Source of the DNA: Przewalskia tangutica
Taxonomy: Eukaryota; Streptophyta; Magnoliopsida; Solanales; Solanaceae
Assembly (NCBI GenBank): GCA_029844215.1
Contig: CM056727.1
Coordinates: forward strand, 23,535,450-23,599,449
Length of the DNA stretch: 64,000 bases
Direction of reading: 5' to 3'
Shown here: positions 22,652-34,734 of the stretch, piece after piece
How positions within the stretch are numbered: position 1 is the first letter of the stretch
Layout: the number at the start of each line of letters is the position of its first letter
The notes under the pieces: model-generated
The model's database searches: none
What the model saw: the letters and a program-made list of their open reading frames with translations, nothing else
What the model was told of the DNA's origin: nothing
Translations under genes and position numbers: made by a program

Positions 22652-24415
22652 AGGATAATCCGTAAATATATCTCTTAACTTTGTAATACAAGCATATATG
22701 TCCCTCGTTAAAAAAGTGGTGCACATATACTCCTATTGGAAATTTGACTTTGGTAGAGGTTCGGTTCGCCCATCTTCAATGACTTAAAGCATCATGGTTT
22801 CACATGTTGGAGAACCTGGTTCTTTACATGTGTGTAATCTACTAAGTGAGTAGATGACCGTAGGGCCAAGAATCGTCAATTCTATTGAGAAATGGAAGAG
22901 ATATTGGTCCACGAAGTAAGGTGTTTGAGACATGGAAGAGTGGTGTGTGACAAATCTACCACATCGGTAGTAAAAGGAAGATTTGTTCATGTTATAAGTC
23001 TCTAAATTGAATAAGGGATTGGGACCCCAAGGGGTAACCCATGTGTTTGAAGGAGGGAGGACCTAGGTGTGCTTGGGTTCAAGACTAGGCCCACACACCC
23101 CCGGTCCGGGTCGCAGGTTGCGGGGCTGTTCTGACATTATCTTTTTGGACCCCGGTCTTTATTATAATTACAGTTTGATCCCTGAAGTTTCTGAAAAGCG
23201 TCGGCTCCAGGCTGCAGGGCCACGGCGTTTTTCAGAGGTTTAATGTCATTAAGTTGTTGGAACGTTGGACACTTATTCCTGAACGTGTTTGCTCTTCATT
23301 GAGCCTCATAAACAGCCCTCTTAACAGTCATTAACACTCAATTAACACCTCTTCTCCTTCTTAAACTATATATAATCATGCCTTATTTCAGATTTGAGAA
23401 GTGAGACACAATATACACAATGAACATAAGAGAAATACTCTCTACACTTGAATGATTTCAGACTTGATGAAATCTCTTCCTTTCTTGCAATCTTACACAC
23501 TCAAAGATCCTTCTATCTAGCGAATACTTGAGTTGCCTTTGCTCATTTGTTTGATTGTTGTTTTATCTTGAGAGATAAGTTGTCATTACAACCGTTGAAA
23601 GAATATACGGGGCAATATTATCTTAAGGATAGATCAAGAATTTGGTCAACTCTGCGAGCCAATTATATTGTTATATTTCCAGATTCTAAACATATTGTTG
23701 TTATTGTTCTCAAAGGGTTTGCTGCAGTTTCAACCAACATCTCAACACTTCAAGGAAGGATCAAAGACCGAAGATCAAGATCATCAACACTTATTGATGT
23801 TGTGATAACTGATGTTAGGTTTTAAGCCTATTGTATTGAAATTATAATTGATTATCCTTTCCAAGTACTAGTGATAGTTGTAAACTATTCTCATACATCC
23901 ACTGTGAAACCAACAACTCCTGCTATTATACAAATGGTGTAAATATATCGGTTTCATTACACAAATTGTGCAAATATATCCTTTTTTATGACAGATTTAA
24001 AAAAATTATTTATATTATTTTTTATTATAAAATTATAACAAGGCTTTTAAAAAATAAGTCTACCTATTTTTTTAGTAGGCTTATTTTTTTAAAAAGTACA
24101 TGATAGTTTTTTTTCCTGGTGGGTTAGGTATGATTCATTTAAAAAATATATCTTTGCGGGTTTAAAAAATATATATCTACCTATTTTTTTTAAATGAACC
24201 AGACTCAACCCACACATAACTTTAAAAAAACAAGTCTATTAAAAAAAATTGGGTAGACTTTTTTTAGGGCCACGTGGTATTTTTATAATTAAAAAATAAG
24301 TAAAAGAGTATATTTGAACCATTTATATAACTGTAAAGGTATATATGCATAACTTTTTAACGAGAAATATATCTACTCTTTATCACAAAGTTAAAGAGTA
24401 TATTTAAACCTTTAA
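22652..24415. mobile_element. Element bounded by about 90-bp inverted repeats
   Basis: The left end (about 22652-22740, CTCTTAACTTTG ... CTCGTTAAAAAAG) and the right end (about 24320-24415, containing TTTTTAACGAG and CAAAGTTAAAGAG) are inverted copies of each other. The interior contains an LTR-like unit (22805-23739) and, at 24020-24280, several T/A-rich inverted repeats built on AGTCTACC/GGTAGACT. It looks like an old non-autonomous DNA element that received an LTR insertion; no transposase is visible. Confidence 0.5.
22805..23739 (+). mobile_element. LTR-like unit A1
   Basis: It starts TGTTGGAGAACC and ends CAACCAACA, with a TATA-like ACTATATATAATC near 23370. The downstream order of motifs (CACTCAAAGATC, GCTCATTTGTTTGATTG, GGGGCAATATTATCTTAAGGA) is shared with the solo LTRs at 43, 49, 54 and 58 kb, so it is a diverged member of that family. 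The flanks TCACA and TCTCA differ at one position and could be the target duplication. Confidence 0.6.
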
Positions 24416-24849
24416 AGTAAAATAAAGGGAAATATATGTATGCTAGAATTTTTACTTTACTGCCCAAGCTATTCATTTCTTTCTTTTAAAATTGGGGAAG
24501 GTTGTGCGGTTAGGAGACATTCTTTGTTCTAGGTAGGCCTAGTTGTTAAGCCGAGTCAAGTCGAATCCATCATAGCCTAATTAACAAGCCTCTGTTTACG
24601 ATACCGAGCCAAGCTGAACCCAAATGACCATATGTGCAAAATATGTTCTTTGGTATTCCTCCGTTTAATTTTATGTCTGATTTGATACATCTATTAAGGA
24701 TGATTACAATTATTCTATCAAAAGGAGTTAAAAATAGAATGATTTTTTTTACCATATTACCCTTAATTATTCTTAATTATTTAATGATTGAAATCAATTA
24801 AAATTTACATAAAAAAGTAGTGTTGGAAAAAGGAATTTGAAAATTTTGA

Positions 24850-25560
24850 CTTATTAATAATAAGGTAAAATAGAAAAAGAAATGATAAATTATCTTTTAA
24901 TTTTCTAAAGTAAATAAATAAAATTAAATAATTATTTTTAATACAGTGCACAAGTAAAACTAGACGGTGAGTAATAAATAATTCCCAACGGAGAAGGATA
25001 CTCTTCTTAGTAAACAACCTTACCAGAACTCTTAGGCATATCCATTTGTCAAATTTTGAAGCAATACACATAAAAGTTTCATTTTCGTGAAAGATATGTT
25101 GCTTGAGAACTGGAACTTAGGTCGAAATGATGAGGACTTGACCGATCAAAGTTTGAAGGCCTATTGCTTTAGGAGGTGATTGATTACACATGCAAATTAG
25201 TATTCACTTCATCTCAATTTATATGATGTAGTTTAATTAGGTACAAAATTTAAGGGAAAAAAAAATCTTAGAATTTAAAATAAATCAAAAATATTTGTGT
25301 GATTATAGATCATCTCGTTAAGCATAAAAAATAAAATTAAAAATTAAATTATTATCAAATAAAGAAATGTGTCATTCTTTTTGAGACCGTATTAAAAAAA
25401 ATGTCATATAAATTAGGACAGATTGAGTATTTCCTTTGTCCCCAATGTATGCGTCATATTGTTTTTGTTTATCCAAAAGAGAATTTCATAATTTCTTATA
25501 TTTAAAAATAATTTAACTTTAAAATTATTATTTTATATTAATAAAATAATTTATAATCAA
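24850..25560. repeat. Duplicated segment, copy 1 (uninterrupted)
   Basis: This segment recurs as 28325-28789 plus 32128-32395, with the same order of motifs (GATACTCTTCTT, TAAACAACCTTACCAGAACT, TTGCTTGAGAACTG, GACTTGACCGATC, ATCTCGTTAAGC). The second copy is split by a hAT transposon, so this copy preserves the pre-insertion site GTGATTAT at 25299-25306. Confidence 0.85.
25203..25429. mobile_element. Stowaway-like MITE
   Basis: The ends CTTCATCTCAATTTATATGA and TCATATAAATTAGGACAGAT...GAGTA are inverted and match the common plant CTCCCTCCGTCTCAATTTATGTGA type of Tc1/mariner MITE. The interior is AT-rich and non-coding. A paralogous copy at 28676-32259 is interrupted by a hAT element. Confidence 0.7.
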
Positions 25561-27320
25561 ACAAATATTTATAATTTGTTATAATCATTAATGAAGGTCA
25601 CAACGTGCTTGTCTCCTCCCTCTATTTCGTACAAGCTTCAAATCACTCATGTAGGTGTTACCAAGTTATAGAGGAGCAGTGCTTCTTTCGCTATTCCTTT
25701 GACGGAATGAAAATGTAATTTTGCCTCTTCGTCTATCTCATACTTATTTTGAGGGTTTATGTCGACAAACAACAACAATCTCAACTCAGTTGGCTTTTGA
25801 ATGACTTTTTATTTAACGTGTCTTAATCTATGATGGCATAGATGCACGGATTACAAATATATCATTTGTTTGGCTACAGGCATACTGTACCATTCTTAGT
25901 TATTACAGACATGTTGGACTAGTCTCAACCAGCTTGACAAACAGCGTTCTTGAAACCAAGTTTGGGACATGTATCACCTCTTGTTAGAGTGATCTCATTC
26001 CCTGAAGTCCTTTGAGTACAACCTCTTCAACTTCTTTTACTTTGGAGGTGGCGTTGCTTCACATGAACAACCTTTTGCCCGTGGTTAGGGCATAACCGGA
26101 TCATATGTGATCTAGATATTCTGGCCCACTCCAGTTGTCTTGGCAGACTGAGTGTCCAATTTCTTTTCTGCCTTTCTTTTGACCTTCAAATCATTTAAGA
26201 TCTAAAAACTTTGGCCCACTCCAGTCGCTCGTAGGCTTTGTATGACTGAGTATCCAATATCATCCTGTCAAATGAAGGATCTTCTGTCGAAAACGATGAC
26301 ATGTTTGTCTTTAGTCTTTTTCCCTTGTGATTGGTGCCCAGGGAATCCTTGGTGCTTACTTAAGAGTGGTAACAATTTTTGCACAGTCAGTGGATCTCTC
26401 TCATTCGTATGTGCGAACATATTTACACACTTTTAATAATTACACCCAAAGTAATAGATCTTTTAAGTCTTATTTACAATAGTTCAATCTTTAAACGGAA
26501 AGGAAGGTGAGACTAAACTTCTGACTTTAAAGTGTAGGAAATATAAGTTTTTAATGAAACACTTTCATATTTCTAGCCTCGCTTACACACTTTTATTCAG
26601 GAATTGTCTAAACACATTATAGACAATGAAGGAGAATTAATTTATACCTTTTGGATTCTGGCCCACGTCAGTCCCTTTGTTGGACTGAGTATCCATATCC
26701 TCCTTACCATAGTTCAGATTTTTTATTTGGGACAGATATAAGTCTTCTGCTACAAGATAGAACAACATATTCAGCCTTTTTCTCGTGTCCCAGTTGATAT
26801 CCTCAACCTCTCGTGGTCGCTTGTTTTCACCACTCTCAGGAGCGGTGACACCAACTCGTCCTTGATCCTTAGCCGCACTAGCATGACTATCAGCAGTGTC
26901 TTGAATCTCAGCATCAGATCCAGATATTCCACATTTGACGAAAACATATTTGTAACTGTCGTCAAAGAGAGAGCCAAAACTAGGATCAGATTTGAAAGCA
27001 CAGTTGTTGACAGGCTACTGCTTGAACTGTTAACATAACTGTCAACAGAACTAGTTTCAACAAGAAAATTACAACCAGATTTGAGAGCATATTTGCTGGA
27101 AAACATCTTTCTAGCACTATTACAAAACTTGTCTTAAGATTGTGATAAATAATGCATATACGGGGAATAGTAAACTACTATTACAAATGCTTCGAAATGA
27201 TAAAACTAAAGTATTACAATAGCAACAAACTTGTAGTAAACAATAATTATGGCTACAACAAGCTCGTGAGTTCTTGAATCGTTCTTCAATCTTCGTTCAA
27301 ATTGCAGCAAGCTTCTTGAA
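25561..27320. other. Repeat-derived DNA of unknown type
   Basis: It lies left of LTR-like unit A2, on the side where the internal region of a minus-oriented retrotransposon would be. Motifs such as CTGGCCCACTCCAGT and GACTGAGTATCCA recur at about 26125, 26215-26260 and 26660-26690. A minus-strand Ser-rich frame of 111 codons (26771-27106) is the longest; I recognise no domain in it. No gag or pol motif is visible. Confidence 0.4.
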
Positions 27321-28259
27321 TGTTGATAACCTAAAATCAAGATACAATAAATCTGAAATGGTTACAACGGTGCTGAGTCGAGTGATATTCACTCGGTCCT
27401 TAAGACAAGATTGCCTCGTATATATGATTTTACGTTAGCGGGCAATTGTCTCCCAAGATAAAATAATAAACTATCACTTGTGCAAAGCAAACACAGGTGA
27501 TTCTAGCGAATAAAACAAACACTAAACTACTGCTGAGGAGAGGAATTTTAGAGGAAGTTTATGGATTGTTCTTGTTCATAACATGTCTCTCATTTTTTGT
27601 TCTCTCAAATCTGAAAATAAGATCTTGTTATATAGTTTTAAGGATGAGGAGAGGTGTTTAAGAGGCCAATTAATAGGTATAATCATGCCAAGGAATGTTA
27701 TGTAATAAGTCCAAAACGTTCCAAGTGATTTAACCATCCAATCGTTGGTCTTCCTGTTGACTGGCAACGTTTCTGGTCATTATGCGTCGCGACGCTGGAG
27801 CTTTGGCGTAGCGGCGCTTCCAATTTTATCTTCCTGAAATTCCAGGGACCAAACTGTAAATAGTTTGGGGTCAAAAAAGATAATATCATAACAACGTCCA
27901 ATAGCCAGCGGCCCGATCAGGACCGGGTTGGCGAGTGGTGCGCGTGTTGGCCTAGCCTTGAACCCAAACACACCTAGGTCCTGCCTCCTTCAAACACACC
28001 TAGGTCCTCCCTCCTTCAAACACACGGATTACCCCTTGGGGTCCCAAACGCTTATCCATTTTTTAGGTTAATAAATGAACAATCCTTCCTTCTTCCCACT
28101 GATGTGGGAGATGTCCCACACCATATTTTCATGCCTCAAACATTTTACTTTGTTGATCAATATCTCTTTCACTTCTCAATGAAATTTGACGATCCTTGCC
28201 TTACGGTTATCTACGCACTTAGCAGATTATGCATGTGTGAAGAACCAAAGTCTCCAACA
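27321..28259 (-). mobile_element. LTR-like unit A2, inverted relative to A1
   Basis: On the minus strand it begins TGTTGGAGACTTTGG and follows unit A1 through its length, including the GAGATATTG, CCTTGGGGTCCC-type and TCCCAAGATAAAA segments. The DNA just outside it (28260-28325) is also similar, inverted, to the DNA just outside A1 (22740-22804). The flanks TTGAA and TGCGG do not form a target duplication. A GC-rich palindromic block lies at 27785-27830. Confidence 0.6.
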
Positions 28260-28789
28260 TGCGGAATCCTAGTGTTTAAGTCATTAAATATGGGTGGACG
28301 CAACCCCCATCAAAGGCAAATTTTCAATAATAAATTATCTTTTAATTTTTTAAAGTGAACAAGTAAAATTAGACAATTATTTTTAGTACATACAATAGAC
28401 AATTATTTTTAGTATAATTGACAAATAAAACTAGACGAAGGGAATACTAAAGAATTCCTAACGGAGGAGGATACTCTTCTTTGTAAACAACCTTACCAGA
28501 ACTCTTAGGCATATCCATTTGTCAAATTTTGAAGCAATACACATAAAAGTTTTATTTTCGTGAAAGATACGTTGCTTGAGAACTGAAACTTAGCTGGAAA
28601 TGGTGAGGACTTGACCGATCTAACTTTGCTGTCCTATTGCGTTACGAGGTGATTGAATACACAAGCAAATTATTCCTTACTTCGTCTCAATTTATATGAT
28701 ATAATTTAATTAGATATAAAGTTTAAAAAATAAATGATTTTTAAAAAATCTTATGATCTAAAACAAATTAAAAATATTTGTGTGATTAA

Positions 28790-31700
28790 TTTATAGGTGT
28801 CTAACTGGCCGGTCCGGACGGTAGCCCTCACGGTTTAAGCGGTTAGGACGATACTGGTCCGTTAGATTCTGGATTCGGTCGCCCGTGTGTTAAATCGGTC
28901 GAACAGTCCCTAGGTCCGCTTATATATATATATATTTTTTTATTATTTCTAGTATTTATTTTCTATAATATAAACTAAATTCAATTTAAATATGTAATAT
29001 AATAATATAATATATAATTTAGTTGTATATATTAAAATTGAAACTTTAAAGTTAACTTTTTATTTTATAGTTTATAACTTTATATTGTAAATTTGTAATT
29101 ATACTTTTATTAATTTATTAGATTAGTAGATATAAGTTAACAAATAAGTAATAACAGATTAACAACTAAATAGATAGTAAAATTAAAATTAATGATAAGA
29201 TGTAAACTTTTGAACTTTCATAACGTTAATAAGAGTACATAATGAAGTAATAATAATTTTATTTACATATTATGCATCCTTCTTGCAAGTTCTTCGTAAT
29301 CTATAGGTTGATTGAATTAGTTATGGTCCATAGCCTCTAAATCTGGAGTATTAATTCCAATCCCGCCTCCGCTCCCGCCTTCCAAAATATTGCATATTTC
29401 TTCATCTTCCGGAGAATTAACGTCTCCACATCCTTGATTTCTTCTCTCTGATCTGATCCAATCCCTTAAGCAGACTAACACTTCTAATGTGCTTCCACCC
29501 AATGAGTGACGTGTGTCTCCTATTTGATCTCGTGCTTGGCTAAATGCACTTTCGAAGCCACCGCTGAGATCGACACATTAAGAACATCGAGCCATCGCCG
29601 CAAGTACCGGAATTGCCTTTGTTATCCTCGCCACATTGTAAAGCGGTCAAAACTTTTATTCGCTCATTGCTTTTGCAAATAAAATTGCATCTCATCGCAA
29701 GACGCACATGGTTGCTTGTGTTGTAAAAGTGCTTCATATGTCTAAAGATTCTTCTTCATCGCCATCGCATTGAATCAACTCGTAGGTGTAGACACGTATG
29801 AGAACTAGAAGGAATATTAGTAGCAGAGTTGGTGTTATCATGTAATGTAGCATAATATTTATATAATATAGTTAAATTAGTATCAAGTTTACTTATGCAA
29901 TCAAATGAAGATGGAGTTTCTGTTTCACATATTTTCATATAAGTATATAAACTAAATATTAAATTAAGACTGCACCAATACAATAAACATCAGGAATAGG
30001 AAAAAAAAATTAAACTTTTTAAACATAACTGTAACTGCATCTTTATATTTCACATTTGATTTTAAACCATAAAGTAAATATGAAATTTCAGCTATATGAG
30101 CTAAAACATTACAAACTGTTGGGTAATAAGATCCTGAAAATTCAACAGTTGCAGTGTAAAATTTACGTAAAATTTTTAAAAGTTCACCAATTGATTTCCA
30201 ATGTTCGTCGGTTAACATATACATCACGTTCTTACAATGTGCATTTGCAACATGTGTTATGAGGTCTTTATACTTATAACATTCTTTTAAAAATAAATAA
30301 GTATAATTTCACCGTGTAATAATCTCTTCTGACATGAATTTAGGTCTCAAATTAAATTGTTTACATTTTTCTTTAAATTCTATAATTCTATTTTTCCTAT
30401 TATTACCCTGAATAACCCCAACAGCTCTTTTGACAAGTTTTATTTCAGGTGAAAATAAATCAAGACCACTTTTAACAATTAAATTATAAATATGACAAGA
30501 ACAACGAACATGAAATATATCAGGAAGTGGTGGTTGTACTTCCGCTTTTAAAAGATCTACAGCAACAGTATTATTAGATGCATTATCGAATGATACACAA
30601 AGTATTTTATTATAAAGATTATATTTTTGGGCATAAAAACAAATAGTTTCGCTTATATATTTTCCAGTATGACTTTGATCCTCATCATACGCAAAAGCAA
30701 TAATACGTTTTTCCATTCTAAAATTTTCATCAATCCAATGACAAGTAATTGTTAAATAATCATAACCGCTCAACGATGTCCAATGTCCAAGTAAAACTAA
30801 CATGACATGGAAGGTTAGCAAACAAATATTGCAAGAAAATAACATAATCATTATGAAGTCTAAAAATATCGGCTCTAGTAGTACTACGAGGAACACCTTT
30901 AAAAAAATGATTATATACTCTTTGAATATATGTAATTAAATATGAAGAAGAAGCAAAAGAAAAAGGTAAACAACCTCCGACAATTATTTTTGCTAATTCA
31001 ATGCGATCTTTTTTTGGATCGTACTTAGCCACCCCCTAGTTAATGAATTAAGTTGTTGTTGACCGGGTTCTAAATCAGAGACATCATCTCATTGTGCCGT
31101 ATGATCGTGTTTTATATGTCTACCTATAGTGTCCGTCCCCCCGTCACCACCCCTTGTCTTATGTTTATAAGTTCTCCCACAAATATTACATTTAACTCTA
31201 TCAGTACCCACAACTTTATCATAAAAGAGTCATACTTTACTCATTTTTTTTCTTGCTACTGGTCCTGGTAAAGGAGGTCTACGACTACGACTACGACTAC
31301 CACTAGCAGTACCAACATTGACAGAAGGAACACTAGTAGGTGTAGGAGGTTCTTGTTCTTGTTCTTCAAGTTCATCAATATCATCTAATTGAACGTTATC
31401 ATATTCATTATCTTCTATTCCAAAATCTTCTTGCATTTGATCATAATCTATATTTTGATTAGATGATGAAGAACCTCTGATTTTTACCCTTCAACTAGAT
31501 TTACTACAAGATCCGATGCAATTCTCCTTAGTAAAGACATTATAAAATATTTAAATAATCAACAAATAAATATGACAATTTAATAAAATAATTAGAGAAT
31601 GAAACGAGTGTAACAAACTTCGGGATTCAGAATTCAATTGAAACTCGAAGCTCGAAGTCTTGCGTCTTACTACTTTGAATTTGAAAACTAATAATAATAA

Positions 31701-32127
31701 CTTGAAAATTGATAATAAAGATGATTAAGAGAGTATGAGAAATTGAGAATAAGAGAATTGAGAGAAATGTTGTGTGATAAAAATGAAGAAAATGTAGAGA
31801 ATTTATAGATTTTTTAAAGGGTAAAAATGTAATTAAAAAAAAAACAAAAAAAAAAACAGGCCAACGGTCGAAATGACCGTTGGCAAGCCCCCCCTCCCAA
31901 GTCCAACGGTAACAATACCGTTTGGGAATTTTTTTTTTTTTTGTTACGGTCGGTCGGACGGTTAGCATAATGGAACCGGTTTTCCGTTCACGGCCTTACG
32001 GGTTTTTTCATAACGTGCGGGTTGGGGTTGAGGCGATCCAACCCCAACACAGTATGCCCTTACCGTCGGGCCGGTCGGCTTGGCAAGGTCAACGGTCGGT
32101 CGGTCAACCCGGACCGCTAGACAGGTA
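28790..32127 (-). mobile_element. hAT transposon, decayed
   Basis: This 3.3-kb element has short imperfect terminal inverted repeats (TAGGTGTCTA near 28794 and TAGACAGGTA at its right end) and GGCCGGTCCGG-type subterminal motifs. Eight-base flanks GTGATTAA (28782-28789) and GTGATTAT (32128-32135) match the intact paralogous site at 25299-25306. It encodes a broken BED-finger/hAT transposase on the minus strand. Near its right end, GTCAACGG/CCGTTGG inverted repeats (31860-31925) form a possible hairpin. Confidence 0.88.
29317..31436 (-). pseudogene. hAT transposase pseudogene (RICESLEEPER-like)
   Basis: Pieces appear in the order expected of a plant hAT transposase. They are an acidic N-terminus ending in SRSRSRRPPLPGPVARKK (about 31245-31436); a BED zinc finger with CNIC and HIKHDH ligands (about 31080-31200); the catalytic core with CHWIDENF, RIIAFAYD, LCVSFDNASNN, and FHVRCSCHIYNLIV (30309-30896); and a C-terminal dimerisation region with GGSTLEVLVCLRDWI (29317-29460). 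Frame breaks separate these parts. At least two in-frame TGA codons, one just before the BED finger and one just after, sit where family members usually have Trp. It cannot encode an active transposase as read. Confidence 0.85.
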
Positions 32128-32399
32128 GTGATTATATATCATCTCGTTAAGCGTAAAAAATAAAATCAAAAATTGAATTATTATCAAATAAAAAAATATG
32201 TCATTCTTTTTTGTACCGACTAAAAAAATAGTGTCGTATAAATTGGAAGAGATAGAGTATTTCCTTTGTCCCTAATGTATGCGTCATATTTTTTTTGTCT
32301 ATCCAAAAGATAATGTCGTAATTTCTTATATTTAAAATTAATTTAATTTTAAAATTATTATTTTATCATTAATAAAATGATTTATAATCACACTATTTT

Positions 32400-33364
32400 T
32401 CTATAAAGTGCTAGACATGTCAATAATTTCTTGTTATATTGATGACTTTGTCCTTCACATCAATTTTTTCACCTCCTAAAGATCCTTGAAAGAAGTTTAC
32501 TAGCTAAACAGATTTATCTTAAATAGAAAAGATATGTGCTTGACCGTCATTCCCATTTCCCGGCCACATTACTTCAGCGTAATTGTTATTACTACCAAAA
32601 AATAGACAACTGCAGTTCCAAACACTATTGAGTTCATCTATCTCATTCCTTCATTTTACAACTTATATTTTACCGTAAATTCTTCAAAACAATATTCACG
32701 TATTATCTTATCTGTTGATGTTGAAAGCACAGAATAACATTTTCAGAATGTTGTCTGCGATGTTGCGATAACATTTCTGCCAACATCTATGTAACTGTTT
32801 TGCCTATTCTTCCGGCCTAAACAGTTGAAGTTACTGCGAGTAAAAATGACCTAGACAAGCTTACCAAATTGTTGTGTTTAAAACGTGGTGAAACACCAAG
32901 TCAAAACGTTGAGAGAAAGCAACGAAGACCAAGTCCAGATCGTTGAGGATTTTTAGGAGGAAGACTCGGTCCAAGCTGCTGCCATCTTTTGCTCAACTTC
33001 CGCAACCATCAGTGAGGATTTCAAAGGAAGTTCAACACTATAAATAGAGGAGAGCTTGTTGGTATAGTAATCTGTATTTGGCTAAATAATGTCAAAACAA
33101 TATGTTAATCACTTAGTGAAACATATAACATTAATGAAACAATAAACAAAAAACAGAATCTGTTTTGGAAAAATAATTTCAGAATGTAATCGAGCCCACT
33201 TAGTTCAAAGTGTGTCCTTAAGGAAATTATTCCCCTCACAGTACTCGAGGTTAATGGAATATCGCCTCCCAGGATAGAACGATTATCTTACCAGAATAGT
33301 AGTACTCCAAATTCCGGTAGCAGCGAACCACTCAACGGCAGTATATCACACACAACCATTCAGA
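32400..33364. other. LTR-derived DNA interrupted by the 8.5-kb element
   Basis: A TATA-like CACTATAAATAGAGGAG at about 33040 and repeated AACATTTTC/GCCAACATC motifs (32740-32810) suggest retrotransposon LTR DNA. A related stretch occurs at 42640-42720 beyond the inserted element. I cannot define its ends. There is no gene. Confidence 0.4.
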
Positions 33365-33369
33365 ATAGT

Positions 33370-34734
33370 TGATGCGCGAATTATGCACACACTTTTAAAC
33401 GCAAGTGCACGTTATCGTATCAAGTAGTATAGTCTTAGATAAGACCGAATATCGTCCTCTGGGATTAGGGTTCAAGTACCAATTGTCTATTTTCTAGTAT
33501 CTATTTGGTGAATTAAAGAGTGATTGGTTGTTTATGACTAAGAATTATAAAAGCTAATTAATTATAACGATTTAATTCAGATGTGATGAGAATAGGGCTT
33601 CTATGTATCCTTACTATCCGCTTATGTTACTTACTAATGCATTACTTATGGTGTTCTTCTTTTGGAGAAAGCAGTTTACTAAATCGCTTTATACTCCCGT
33701 AGGGTTATATAAACACTCAACCCCAGATTGTTCCTTACCTAACTTTCACGATAAGTGGTAACTCTAGGAGGATTAAGCACAAAACCTAGTTGACCGTCAC
33801 GCACAATGCGCAAAATTAGGGTTGTTAAGCCTCTCATCAACGCTTACAAATCTAATCGAGGTATTTTCATCCCCAACTCGAGACCGTCTACCCAACTTAC
33901 AAGATATTCACAATCCTCCTTTCGTAACTGATTAGAAATCATATAGTGATAACTAGTTGTCAATTAGCTACCAAGAATTCAACTCAATTATTGGATAGAT
34001 CTCTCAATAAGAATAATAACCATAAGCATGCATTAAGTTATAACATAAGGTTCAAGAAATTCAACATAAAGCTATAAGAGAATTAGTTCCTAGCCATGAA
34101 TATGACAAGAACTAATTCAAAGTTCATCATGCAAAACCAAATAAATAAAGGAAAGGGAAAAGAAATTACTAAGCTAATGGTCTCCAATCTCCTAGCAAGA
34201 ACACTTGTGTGGCAAGAAAGGAACCTTGAAACCAGTGGTTCTCCTTTTTATAGGTTTAAAACGTCTCCTCTTTTCCTTGCAGCTGGCCAAAAATCCGCTC
34301 AAAGACCTAATTTTTCAGCGTCGCGCGCCAGCTGCTCGGCGCCATGCGCGCTAAAGTTCTGCAATACGGTGTTTTGGCGCGCGCCGATATTCGCTGCATG
34401 AGCGCGGCCTGCAACTCTGTGGCTTTGATGTTTAGCGCGCGCGCTTTCGTCTTCGAGAGCGCGCGTACTGGATCTTCGCTTCTTCAATAATAGCGCCGCT
34501 TCGATTGCAGGAGGGGCCGCGCAGTCCTGATTTCACTCGTTTGCCACTTTCTCCGCTTTTCACTCTAGACTCCTCTTTTTCCCTCTTTTTCGCTCCTTTT
34601 CCGCCATTTGGCCACTTTAGCCACTTTGACTCAAAAGAAAGAAAATCTATCCTAATACGACACTTTGTATGTACAAAATGGGACAAAAGACTAACTAGAC
34701 TGACTCAAAAGGTGTATATAAAATACACCGATCA
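33370..34734 (-). repeat. 3' LTR of the 8.5-kb retrotransposon
   Basis: The 1365-bp unit begins TGATGCGCGAATTATGCAC on the plus strand and ends CACCGATCA. It pairs with 40483-41859. Differences are concentrated in homopolymer lengths and in the GC-rich block 34318-34530. Confidence 0.9.

Larger units (their letters stand above)
28676..32259. mobile_element. Stowaway-like MITE split by a hAT insertion
   Basis: The left half (28676-28789) and right half (32128-32259) together correspond to the uninterrupted MITE at 25203-25429. The halves are separated by the hAT element 28790-32127. Confidence 0.75.

Noticed and set aside
26771..27106. A 111-codon Ser-rich minus-strand frame as a host gene.
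   Set aside because: It lies in repeat-derived DNA next to an LTR-like unit, has no domain I recognise and no promoter or exon context.
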